This document shows positions 15,360-23,297 of a stretch of DNA of 25,522 nt, piece by piece. A model generated the notes under the pieces. The model worked only from the letters and a program-made list of their open reading frames with translations, was not told where the DNA came from and did not search any database. Origin of the DNA: Lysobacterales bacterium (GTDB taxonomy: Bacteria > Pseudomonadota > Gammaproteobacteria > Xanthomonadales > SZUA-36). The DNA lies in assembly GCA_026196445.1 (NCBI GenBank), contig JAPHTE010000069.1, forward strand, positions 1-25,522, given 5' to 3'. A program made the translations under genes and the position numbers. How positions within the stretch are numbered: position 1 is the first letter of the stretch; every line of letters begins with the position of its first letter.

Positions 15360-15638
15360 TCAGTTGACGGCAGGAGGCGCCCTGCTGGATTTGATGCATA
15401 AGGTGATGGACAGAACGTGAGGTGAAGCATACGGCAGATCCGGTTGGAACGGCGGGAGGGTAACGGGTAGCACCATGGAATCAGGCACTGTCACGGAACT
15501 GTTCGCCGCGTGTATGCACAGCGGGCATATTTCGGAACCGACTACCTTGTGACTGGACGCGTGGCCGCTGGCCGTCACACTTGTGGCGGCCAGCGCCAGG
15601 GCCAGCAGCACATACAGCATTCCGATCTTCAATCGCAT
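15360..15638 (-). CDS. small secreted CPxC-containing protein (DUF2946-like)
   Basis: About 92 residues from the ATG at 15638. A basic N-terminus and hydrophobic stretch end in VTA-SGH, a good signal-peptidase site. The mature part has His residues, then C-P-L-C, then a Pro-rich tail. This is the look of DUF2946-like small periplasmic or membrane proteins often found near metal transport genes. Starts at 15662 or 15620 are also possible, and none has a well-spaced Shine-Dalgarno. It lies 67 bases upstream of the porin start, on the same strand, so it likely belongs to the metal-uptake operon. The CPxC and histidines suggest metal or redox chemistry, but no reaction can be named. Confidence 0.55.
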   Translation of the reverse strand: MRLKIGMLYVLLALALAATSVTASGHASSHKVVGSEICPLCIHAANSSVTVPDSMVLPVTLPPFQPDLPYASPHVLSITLCIKSSRAPPAVN

Positions 15639-15677
15639 ACGCAAACTATATCCCAATATCATTCCTTTGTCTGTCAG

Positions 15678-16685
15678 CTATATGGCCGTCAGGCCGTGGA
15701 TGCAAATCCTCGCGTCGTTGCTGTGGAAGTAATAATCCACCAGTTCCCCCGTACGCTTGTCGATGCAAGCGATCGTGGCCGGCGAAAAGCCTGCAAAAAT
15801 ATAGTCTCCGTGCAAGGCCAGGCCACGCAGGTACAACGGCCGTGCGGTCGCCTTGCGCCGGGTGCTGAAAAATGAAATTCCCATTTCACGCAAGGCCCGC
15901 ACCGCGCTTCTGTATACCAACGCCTTGATACCGGGCATTTTTTTGATGTCGATGGCACGGGTTTGTTCCCCGCTGGCGAGCTCGTACTCGCGCACCACGG
16001 TACGGTGCGTGTCATTGATATAAACGACACCGGGCTCATGAATAATCAGGTTATGCGCGTGTTTCAGGTTCGGGTCTGAAATAACGATGGTATTGCGGCT
16101 CAGGTTGGCCACCACGCACTTGGAGTGGAACAGGGCGTAGACCTCACCGCGGAACTCGCAAACCGCGTTCAGGTGTAAATGCGACGGGCCGCGGAACGAG
16201 GCGCTGTCGAGGAACGTGTCCCGGTTGTCGGCGTCCTTGTCGATGGCCAGCGGTTGCACGTCCAGCGCTTGCTGGAACTCGGGTACTTCTCGCGGCCAGA
16301 ATTCAGCTTCCCTGGTTCCGTCAGACAGCCGGTATTTCAGCACCGCGTCCAGCGTGGTGGACGTAACCCACACCGAGTCCCCGGCGATATCGATCTCATG
16401 CAGGCCAGCCATCAGGCCGTGTGACAGCCTGCGCTTTGGATTCAGATCGCGGTCAAAAAAATGCAGGGTGTGGTAATCGGCAGCGATGACGTCGTCACCG
16501 GCCACGCGGATGCCCCGGCAACCGCGAACGTTGCCGCGTGCGTTGGGGTCGTGGTCCAGGGCTGGATCGCTCGGCACGACAGGGACTTCGCGGATGATCG
16601 ATTTGCGCTCCCAGTCCAGGTGGAAGAGGCTGCCGCCGTCGGCAACCCGGGCGCCCCTGACGATGGTTCCAAAATAGATATCCAC
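15678..16685 (-). CDS. predicted beta-propeller protein of unknown function
   Basis: A 335-residue protein without signal peptide. Repeated blade-like units of about 40-50 residues can be seen, such as GLHEIDIAGDSVWVTSTTLDAVLKYRL, HLHLNAVCEFRGEVYAL and LYLRGLALHGDYIFAGFS, each with a turn, a strand and a hydrophobic strand. Several invariant-looking His residues (HE, HLHLN, HAHN) fall at equivalent blade edges, hinting at a shared central site. The pattern recalls the DUF4915/TIGR03032 group, but I am not sure. The start is a GTG with GGGGA seven bases upstream. The gene lies only 15-40 bases upstream of the small CPxC gene and may share its transcript. It is divergent from upp. Confidence 0.6.
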   Translation of the reverse strand: MDIYFGTIVRGARVADGGSLFHLDWERKSIIREVPVVPSDPALDHDPNARGNVRGCRGIRVAGDDVIAADYHTLHFFDRDLNPKRRLSHGLMAGLHEIDIAGDSVWVTSTTLDAVLKYRLSDGTREAEFWPREVPEFQQALDVQPLAIDKDADNRDTFLDSASFRGPSHLHLNAVCEFRGEVYALFHSKCVVANLSRNTIVISDPNLKHAHNLIIHEPGVVYINDTHRTVVREYELASGEQTRAIDIKKMPGIKALVYRSAVRALREMGISFFSTRRKATARPLYLRGLALHGDYIFAGFSPATIACIDKRTGELVDYYFHSNDARICIHGLTAI

Positions 16686-16755
16686 TGATTGTCCCCGTGC
16701 ATGGTGATGCCCGGTAGTTTAGCGGAAAGTCGCGGCAAGGGGAGGGTTCTCGGCG

Positions 16756-16764
16756 TGCTAGAAT
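16756..16764 (+). promoter_or_regulatory. extended -10 promoter for upp
   Basis: TGCTAGAAT gives an extended -10 box (TG one base before TAGAAT), with a predicted start about 30 bases before the upp ATG. No good -35 box is present, as is common with extended -10 promoters. Confidence 0.45.
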
Positions 16765-16801
16765 CACGGGTCTGTCACAACCTGCACCGGGTGGCCCACT
16801 C

Positions 16802-17461
16802 ATGAGAATTACAATCAACAACCTCGACCATCATGACTCCGTATTCAGCCAGTTCATGGCTGAAATCAGGGATGCCGACATCCAACGCGACAGTCTGCGC
16901 TTTCGGCGAAACCTGGAACGCGTCGGTGAAGTGATGGCCTTCGAGATCAGCAAGGTCATGGCATTTGAAACCAGGACAGTCAAAACGCCGTTGGGTGAAT
17001 GCGAATGCAGGGTATTGGCCGAGCAGCCCGTACTGGCCACCATCCTGCGAGCTGGTTTGCCTTTGCACCGGGGTTTTCTCAATTATTTCGACCAGGCCGA
17101 GAACACCTTCATCTCCGCCTACCGGGTGCACCACGACGACAATGACGAATTCGATGTCGAGATCGAATACCTGTCGAGCCCGGAACTGGAAGGCAAGACG
17201 GTCATACTGTGCGACCCGATGCTGGCGACCGGTTCATCCATGGTGTTGGCGTACAAGGCGCTGCTCGAAAGGGGCGCGCCGGGTTGTCTGCACGTGGCGA
17301 CCGTTATCGCATCGCAGCAGGGCATTGATTTTGCTTGTGATCACCTGCCCAACGGTACGACAATCTGGACCGGCGCCATCGATACGGAACTAACATCCAG
17401 GGCATACATCGTGCCCGGTTTGGGGGACGCCGGTGACCTGGCGTATGGCAGTAAAAAGTAG
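16802..17461 (+). CDS. upp: uracil phosphoribosyltransferase
   Basis: A 219-residue cytoplasmic salvage enzyme that converts uracil and PRPP to UMP and pyrophosphate. The PRPP-binding loop VILCDPMLATGSSM and the uracil-binding C-terminal motif YIVPGLGDAGDLAYG are both intact, as is the ILRAGLPL segment. Overall the protein resembles the form I know from Bacteroidetes (opening ..RDADIQRDSLRFRRNLERVGEVMAFEISK, then TPLGEC, LATILRAGLPLHRGFLNYFDQAEN) more than the E. coli enzyme. It is a single gene between a divergent beta-propeller gene and the RND operon; no other pyrimidine genes are nearby. Confidence 0.93.
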   Translation: MRITINNLDHHDSVFSQFMAEIRDADIQRDSLRFRRNLERVGEVMAFEISKVMAFETRTVKTPLGECECRVLAEQPVLATILRAGLPLHRGFLNYFDQAENTFISAYRVHHDDNDEFDVEIEYLSSPELEGKTVILCDPMLATGSSMVLAYKALLERGAPGCLHVATVIASQQGIDFACDHLPNGTTIWTGAIDTELTSRAYIVPGLGDAGDLAYGSKK

Positions 17462-17466
17462 CTTTC

Positions 17467-17495
17467 TTGATATACTGTTTGTCCATCTACATATT
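17467..17495 (+). promoter_or_regulatory. sigma70-type promoter for the RND operon
   Basis: TTGATA (17467-17472), a 17-base spacer and CATATT (17490-17495) precede the adaptor gene. The predicted start falls near 17502, exactly where an inverted repeat begins. Confidence 0.5.
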
Positions 17496-17500
17496 GGTTT

Positions 17501-17535
17501 TATACCGGTTGGGTTTCCCGGTCATCAACCGTATA
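17501..17535 (+). repeat. inverted repeat in the RND operon leader (operator or mRNA hairpin)
   Basis: TATACCGGTTG (17501-17511) pairs with CAACCGTATA (17526-17535) over ten base pairs with one bulged C and a 14-base loop. It starts at the predicted transcription start and ends against the AAGGA ribosome-binding site. It could be the operator of a TetR- or MarR-like repressor of the pump, or a leader hairpin that affects translation. No regulator gene is adjacent. Confidence 0.5.
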
Positions 17536-17548
17536 AGGAACATGTAAA

Positions 17549-18616
17549 ATGACATCGATCCGACGTTCGAGTCCGCAATTTTTCTCCGTATCCGTAGTTC
17601 TCTCAGCAGCTTTCATTTTACCCGCTTTGGCAAATGCCCAGGATGTTGGTTCGCTGCTGACAGCCACTGCCGCCTATGAGCCGGCCGCGATCGAGCGGGT
17701 TTTTGACGGTACCGTGGAAGCCGTTCACCAGGCGACAGTTTCGGCTCAGACAGGTGGCCGTATCGCCGAGCTGAATTACGATGTCGATGACTATGTCGAA
17801 CAAGGTGCGGTGCTGGTCCGATTCACCGATGAGGAACAGCAGGCTGCCTTGCGCCAGGCGGAAGCTCAGCTTGCCGAGGCCAAGGCGCGCAGCATCGAGG
17901 CCGATGAGAACCACCGCCGTGCAAGGGACCTGCATGAACGTGGCCTGGGCTCGCAGCGCGACCTCGACCGGGCGCTGGCGGCGAGGGATTCCGCTGTTGC
18001 CCGGGTGAAGGCCAGTGAATCCGCGGTTGCAAGCGCGAAGCAAAGATTGGAGTACACCGTTGTTCGCGCACCGTATGCTGGCATTGTCACGCAAAGACAC
18101 GTGGAACTCGGTGAAACGGTTACTCCTGGTCAGCGATTGATGTCAGGCCTGTCGCTGGAGCGCTTGCGGGTGGCCGTCGATCTGCCCCAGTCGGCCGCCA
18201 TCGAGGTGCGCAAGGCCCCGGTAGCCACGGTGATTACCTCGGAAGGCCGTGTCGATTCTGGTGAAATCACGATGTTCCCGGTTGCGGACCCGGTGACCAA
18301 TACCTTTAGGGTCCGGCTCGACCTTCCGGAAGGGCAGTTTGGTTTGTATCCCGGCATGTTCGTCAAGGTCGCTTTTGCCATTGGCGAAGCCGAACGCTTG
18401 CTGGTGCCGGCCGAGGCAGTGCTACACCGCAGCGAAGTTACTGCGCTATACGTTGTCAACGACGGCAAGGTACGTCTGCGGCAGGTTCGGACCGGTCAGC
18501 ATTTTGGCGACCGCGTGGAAATCCTGTCGGGAGTCTTGGCCGGCGAAACGGTGGCTTTGGACCCGGTGCTGGCTGGAATCGTAGCCAAGCGTGAAATGGG
18601 TTACAGCCATGACTGA
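17549..18616 (+). CDS. RND efflux periplasmic adaptor (membrane fusion protein)
   Basis: A 355-residue periplasmic adaptor. The signal peptide ends near residue 30 (ANA-QDV); no lipobox is present, so it is soluble or anchored by contacts only. The order is typical: first half of the barrel-sandwich (GTVEAVHQATVSAQTGGRI), a coiled-coil hairpin of about 70 residues rich in Ala, Glu and Arg, the second half of the barrel-sandwich (YTVVRAPYAGIVTQRHVELGETVTPGQ), a beta-barrel domain (VADPVTNTFRVRLDLPEG..LYPGMFV) and a membrane-proximal end. AAGGA nine bases upstream fixes the start. It overlaps the pump gene and should link it to an outer-membrane channel. Confidence 0.92.
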   Translation: MTSIRRSSPQFFSVSVVLSAAFILPALANAQDVGSLLTATAAYEPAAIERVFDGTVEAVHQATVSAQTGGRIAELNYDVDDYVEQGAVLVRFTDEEQQAALRQAEAQLAEAKARSIEADENHRRARDLHERGLGSQRDLDRALAARDSAVARVKASESAVASAKQRLEYTVVRAPYAGIVTQRHVELGETVTPGQRLMSGLSLERLRVAVDLPQSAAIEVRKAPVATVITSEGRVDSGEITMFPVADPVTNTFRVRLDLPEGQFGLYPGMFVKVAFAIGEAERLLVPAEAVLHRSEVTALYVVNDGKVRLRQVRTGQHFGDRVEILSGVLAGETVALDPVLAGIVAKREMGYSHD

Positions 18617-21600
18617 ACGGCTTGGGATTTCGGGCCGTATTGCCCGCAGCTTCCAGGATAACCAGCTGACACCGTTAATGGCTCTGACCGCGTTGTTGCT
18701 GGGCCTGTTTGCAGTGATGGTTACCCCGCGCGAGGAAGAGCCTCAAATCGACGTGACTTTTGCGAATGTATTTATACCATTCCCGGGCGCCAGCTCGGTG
18801 GAAGTGGAGAACCTGGTATCCATCCCGATGGAGCAAGTGCTGGCGGAAATCGAGGACGTGGAACACGTTTACTCGGTATCAAAATCCGGCATGTCAGTGT
18901 TGACCGTGCAATTCGAGGTGGGCGAGGACCGTACCGAATCACTGGTGAAACTATACAACGCTATTTACTCCAACCAGGACTGGCGCCCGGCCAATCTCGG
19001 CATTGGTGCACCGATGGTAAAACCCAAGGGTATCGATGATGTGCCGATCATCACAGTGACCTTGTGGAGCAAGGACGATGACCGTGGCGGGCATGAATTG
19101 CTTAAAGTAGCGCACACGCTGGAGGCGGAGCTGAAACGCGTGCCCGGGACCCGTAATGTGTATTCCATTGGTGGCGCGAAGGATATCGTGCACGTGCAAC
19201 TGGACCCTGAGCGGGTTGCGGGTTTTGGGCTGACTCTGGATGATCTGAACCTGGCGCTGAATGCCGGCAACGACGTGAGACAAGCCGGTTCATTGGTATC
19301 GAATGATGAAGAAATACCGGTGCAGACCGGTGTTTTCCTGTCCAGTGCGGAAGATATCGCCGAGCTCGTGGTGGGCGTATTTGACAGCCATCCCGTGTTC
19401 CTCAGTGATATCGCCAATGTCAGCCACGGCAGTGACCAGCCCGAGTCCTATGCGTGGTTCGCCAGCGGTCCGGCCCACGCGGATGCCGGCCACGACATGG
19501 TCAACTATTCACCGGCGGTCACGCTGGCGGTTTCCAAGAAACCCGGAACCAACGCCACGACGATTGCCGACGCCGTCATCGAGCGGCTCGAGCAGCTGCG
19601 TTCCACGCACATCCCTGACGGTGTTGAAACCACCATCACCAGGAACTACGGCAAGACTGCGAATGACAAGGCGGTGAAGTTGATCAGCAAGCTGGCGTTC
19701 GCAACGGCATCGGTTGTTCTTCTGGTGTTGTTGACCATTGGCTGGCGTGAGGCGGTCATCGTTGGCACGGCCGTGGTGGTAACGCTGATGGTGACCTTGT
19801 TTGCCTCCTGGGCCTGGGGCTTTACGATCAACCGTGTTTCCCTGTTTGCGTTGATTTTCTCCATCGGCATCCTGGTGGATGATGCGATCGTGGTGGTCGA
19901 GAATATCCATCGGCACAGGTCGTTAAAGACCGGGCCGCTGGGTGCCCTGATACCCGGTGCAGTGGACGAGGTTGGCGGCCCGACCATACTGGCGACTTTC
20001 ACCGTTATCGCCGCTTTGTTGCCGATGGCTTTTGTAACCGGCCTGATGGGCCCATACATGAGCCCGATCCCCATCAATGCATCGTTGGGAATGCTGTTTT
20101 CGCTGGCGATTGCACTGGTGCTGACACCTTGGTTGAGCAATCGCCTGCTGGGGCGTCAACACTGTACGCACACACCCGAGGAAAAGCTGAACAGCACTTT
20201 GCACACCTTCGTCAGCCGCGTGATGACGCCTTTTTTGCGTCGTTCGGAGGGCCGCAAGGCGCGGATATCGCTGTACGGGGGGTTGATGGCGTTGATTGTC
20301 ATAGCGATGGCGCTGGTGCTGGCACAATCGGTGGTCCTGAAGATGCTGCCGTTTGACAACAAGTCTGAATTCCAGGTGGTACTGGACATGCCCGAAGGGA
20401 CACCGGTGGAGAATACCGCAGCAGTGCTGGATGAACTGGCCGCGATCATCGAAACCGTTCCCGAGGTGGTCAATTACCAGGTCTACGCCGGAATTGCAGC
20501 GCCCATCAATTTCAACGGCCTGGTACGCCAATACTACCTGCGTGGGGCAGGCAACATGGGTGATATACAGGTCAACCTGCAGGACAAGCACAAACGTGAC
20601 CGTTCCAGCCACGAAATTGCCTCTGCCGTGCGTGAAGCGCTCGCCGCGACCGCCCTCAAGCACGATGCCTCGGTCAAAGTCGTTGAAGTGCCGCCCGGAC
20701 CGCCGGTCATGTCACCCATCGTAGCGGAGGTTTACGGACCGGATTACGCCGCCCAGAAACAACTTGGCCGTAACCTGGAACAGGTGTTCCGGGCCACCAA
20801 AGACATCACCGACATCGACACCAGCGTGGAAGCGGATGCCAGGCGTTACATCATCGAGGTCGACCGCCAGCGCGCGGCATTACTGGGTGTTTCGCAAAGC
20901 CAGGTCAGCAGTGCGGTCGCAATGGCGTTGGGTGGCGCCGATGTGACCTATATTCACCAGGGCCGTGAAAAGGAACCCATTCCAGTACGCCTGGAAGCAA
21001 GTGTTTCTGACAAGGCGAGCATTGCCGATTTGTTGGCGCTCAAGGTGCGCAGCAGGGAAGGGGTGCCGGTTTCAATATCGCAATTCTCGAGCGTGGCTGA
21101 AAGGTCCTGGGATGATGCCATCATCCACAAGGACCTGTTGCCTGTCGTATTTGTCACGGGTGACATGGCCGGTGACCTGGACAGCCCGCTGTATGGCATG
21201 TTCGACCTCAATGACGCGATCGCCGAGATGGAATTTTCGGGGCAGGGCATCGAGCAGCGGTATATCAGCCAGCCCGACAACCCGTATTACTTTTCGATGA
21301 AGTGGGACGGCGAGTGGCAGATCACCTACGAGACCTTCCGCGATATGGGTATCGCATACGCGGTCGGGCTGATTTTGATTTTCCTGTTGGTGGTGGCGCA
21401 GTTCCGCTCCTACCTGTTGCCACTGGTTATCATGGCGCCGATCCCCTTGACGGTTATCGGTGTGATGCCGGGCCACGCGCTGCTGGGCGCCCAGTTTACC
21501 GCGACCTCGATGATCGGCATGATCGCACTGGCCGGTATCATCGTGCGTAATTCGATCCTGCTGGTAGATTTCATCCGGCAGGAACGGGCAGCAGGCGCCA

Positions 21601-21827
21601 GTCTCGAAGATGCCGTGATCGCGGCGACGGCGGTACGCGCCAAGCCAATCCTGTTAACCGCGCTGGCGGCGATGATGGGCGCGTTCTTCATCCTGGATGA
21701 TCCGATTTTCAACGGCCTGGCGATCGCGTTGATTTTTGGCATCCTGGTATCGACCCTGTTGACCCTGTTGGTCATTCCAATATTGTTCTATAGTTCGCGA
21801 CACGAGAAATCAACAGTGGGCGCCTGA
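18609..21827 (+). CDS. RND-family efflux transporter (AcrB/HAE superfamily)
   Basis: A 1072-residue inner-membrane proton-driven pump. TM1 lies near residues 19-38. A large periplasmic porter loop follows, then TM2-6 from about residue 357, including the proton-relay helix with adjacent Asp424-Asp425 in GILVDDAIVVVEN. A second periplasmic loop and a last helix block follow, with VRNSILLVDFI and KPILLTALAAMMGAFF. This is the full length and internal duplication of the family. The ATG at 18609 overlaps the adaptor stop by 8 bases. An in-frame GTG at 18591 is possible. The substrate is unknown; the FadL-like gene next door hints at hydrophobic compounds. Confidence 0.93.
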   Translation: MTERLGISGRIARSFQDNQLTPLMALTALLLGLFAVMVTPREEEPQIDVTFANVFIPFPGASSVEVENLVSIPMEQVLAEIEDVEHVYSVSKSGMSVLTVQFEVGEDRTESLVKLYNAIYSNQDWRPANLGIGAPMVKPKGIDDVPIITVTLWSKDDDRGGHELLKVAHTLEAELKRVPGTRNVYSIGGAKDIVHVQLDPERVAGFGLTLDDLNLALNAGNDVRQAGSLVSNDEEIPVQTGVFLSSAEDIAELVVGVFDSHPVFLSDIANVSHGSDQPESYAWFASGPAHADAGHDMVNYSPAVTLAVSKKPGTNATTIADAVIERLEQLRSTHIPDGVETTITRNYGKTANDKAVKLISKLAFATASVVLLVLLTIGWREAVIVGTAVVVTLMVTLFASWAWGFTINRVSLFALIFSIGILVDDAIVVVENIHRHRSLKTGPLGALIPGAVDEVGGPTILATFTVIAALLPMAFVTGLMGPYMSPIPINASLGMLFSLAIALVLTPWLSNRLLGRQHCTHTPEEKLNSTLHTFVSRVMTPFLRRSEGRKARISLYGGLMALIVIAMALVLAQSVVLKMLPFDNKSEFQVVLDMPEGTPVENTAAVLDELAAIIETVPEVVNYQVYAGIAAPINFNGLVRQYYLRGAGNMGDIQVNLQDKHKRDRSSHEIASAVREALAATALKHDASVKVVEVPPGPPVMSPIVAEVYGPDYAAQKQLGRNLEQVFRATKDITDIDTSVEADARRYIIEVDRQRAALLGVSQSQVSSAVAMALGGADVTYIHQGREKEPIPVRLEASVSDKASIADLLALKVRSREGVPVSISQFSSVAERSWDDAIIHKDLLPVVFVTGDMAGDLDSPLYGMFDLNDAIAEMEFSGQGIEQRYISQPDNPYYFSMKWDGEWQITYETFRDMGIAYAVGLILIFLLVVAQFRSYLLPLVIMAPIPLTVIGVMPGHALLGAQFTATSMIGMIALAGIIVRNSILLVDFIRQERAAGASLEDAVIAATAVRAKPILLTALAAMMGAFFILDDPIFNGLAIALIFGILVSTLLTLLVIPILFYSSRHEKSTVGA

Positions 21828-21869
21828 TTCACCGGTCCTGGCGCCCGGTTTAGCCGGAGGACACGCCTG

Positions 21870-23246
21870 ATGCACTTCCAATCGCGCCTTTTGGGCGTAA
21901 TCGCCGTTTTTGGCGGAACCATGTGCGCCCAACTGGCGTTTGCGACCAACGGTTACATGCCGCATGGCATTGGTGCCAGGAACAAGGCCATGGCGGGTGC
22001 CGGCATGGCCATGCCGGAGGATGCAATATCAATTGTCAGTAACCCGGCTACGGCTGTTTTCCTGGGCAACAGGATGGATGCCGGTGTTTCGGCCCTTATG
22101 CCCAACCGGAATTTCACGGCATTATTCGACGGTAGCAACGGCGAGGGCAATACCTTCAGTTTCGGGAATGTAGATACCGACAGTGACAAGGATATTTTCT
22201 TCCTCCCGGAGCTTGCCGGAACACATCAATTGCAAAACGGTTCTGCATTTGCCTGGGCATTTTATACACGCGGCGGTGTCGGCGGCTCCTATAAAGGCGG
22301 TTCCGCCACCTTTGACCCCGATGCTGGCGGGCCATTGGGTATTACGACCCTTCCCGGCACCTACGGTGACGGTACGGCATCTTTCGAACTGACCCAGGCG
22401 CTGGTGGATCTCACCTGGGCAAAGAAATTGGGAGACAGGACCTCGTTTGGTATCTCTGCGGTCCTGGCCGCGCAAAGCCTGGATGTGAAAGGCCTCGGCG
22501 GATTTTCAAAATACACAGGAACCTTTGCCTCCAGCAACGGTGCGGCACTGCCTGAAAATCTGAGTGGCAATGGCAGTGATGTCAATTATGGCGCCGGCCT
22601 CAAGCTGGGTGTGCACAGGCTGTTGGGCGAGCATTTCAGTTTCGGCATCATGTACCAGACTGAAATAAAAATCGGTGCCTCGGCAGATTACGCTGACCTG
22701 CTCGCTGATGGTGGCAAGCTCGATATTCCTGCGTGGTTCAAAATGGGTTTGACCTGGCAGGCAAGCGATCGACTTTCCTTCAGCATCGATACTCAAAAAA
22801 TCTGGTATGCGCAAGTCGACGCGTGGGGGAATTCATTCACAAATATTTACGACTGCCCGACAGCCGGCTTTGGTGGTACGGATATGGACAGGTGCCTGGG
22901 TGGAAAGAACGGTCCGGGATTTGGCTGGAAGAATGTGCCTGTTTATAGCCTCGGCAGCAGTTGGAATATGAATGACAGGTGGACCCTGTACGCCGGAATG
23001 AGCATCGCCGACCAACCGGTTGCTTTCATTGAGAATACCTTCAATATTCCGGTTTTCAACCTGACAGAAGCGCACTATACCGCTGGTATCAGCCACAGAC
23101 TGAGAAATGGTAACGAATTGACACTCTCACTGATGTATTCTGAAGAAGAATCCCTGGAGCACCTGAACCAGCTGGATCCTTCGCAGATCCTGCGGCTCAC
23201 CACGGACCAGTTCGATTTCCAATTGAGTTACAGCTGGGGTTTATAA
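21870..23246 (+). CDS. FadL/TodX-family outer-membrane transport protein
   Basis: A 458-residue outer-membrane barrel close to the usual FadL length. The signal peptide ends near FA-TNGY. The mature N-terminus (NGYMPHGIGARNKAMAGAGMA) is the FadL hatch motif, followed by a conserved NPA (SIVSNPATAVFLGNRMDAG). Strands continue to a FDFQLSYSWGL end. Two Cys residues near 330-342 (DCPTAGFGGTDMDRC) could form a disulfide in an external loop. FadL-type proteins let long-chain fatty acids, aromatics or other hydrophobics cross the outer membrane by lateral diffusion. CCGGAGG nine bases upstream is a strong ribosome-binding site. The 42-base gap after the pump gene suggests one operon. Confidence 0.92.
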   Translation: MHFQSRLLGVIAVFGGTMCAQLAFATNGYMPHGIGARNKAMAGAGMAMPEDAISIVSNPATAVFLGNRMDAGVSALMPNRNFTALFDGSNGEGNTFSFGNVDTDSDKDIFFLPELAGTHQLQNGSAFAWAFYTRGGVGGSYKGGSATFDPDAGGPLGITTLPGTYGDGTASFELTQALVDLTWAKKLGDRTSFGISAVLAAQSLDVKGLGGFSKYTGTFASSNGAALPENLSGNGSDVNYGAGLKLGVHRLLGEHFSFGIMYQTEIKIGASADYADLLADGGKLDIPAWFKMGLTWQASDRLSFSIDTQKIWYAQVDAWGNSFTNIYDCPTAGFGGTDMDRCLGGKNGPGFGWKNVPVYSLGSSWNMNDRWTLYAGMSIADQPVAFIENTFNIPVFNLTEAHYTAGISHRLRNGNELTLSLMYSEEESLEHLNQLDPSQILRLTTDQFDFQLSYSWGL

Positions 23247-23257
23247 ATCACCCATAA

Positions 23258-23297
23258 AAAAAGGCGACCGGCAAGACCCGCCGTTGCTCAGGCGGGC
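23258..23297 (-). terminator. intrinsic terminator downstream of the LytS-like kinase gene
   Basis: Read on the minus strand, CCCGCC pairs with GGCGGG around the kinase stop. A second GC-rich stem (GGCG with CGCC) then runs directly into seven T residues (23264-23258). Alternative pairings exist, but GC-rich stem plus T-run is clear. On the plus strand there is no T-run, so it does not obviously end the FadL gene. Confidence 0.55.

Noticed and set aside
15645..15664. A Zur-like imperfect palindrome near the start of the CPxC gene
   Set aside because: AATGATAT and ATATAGTT match at only six of eight dyad positions and deviate from the Zur consensus. The overlap with a possible start codon also makes it doubtful.
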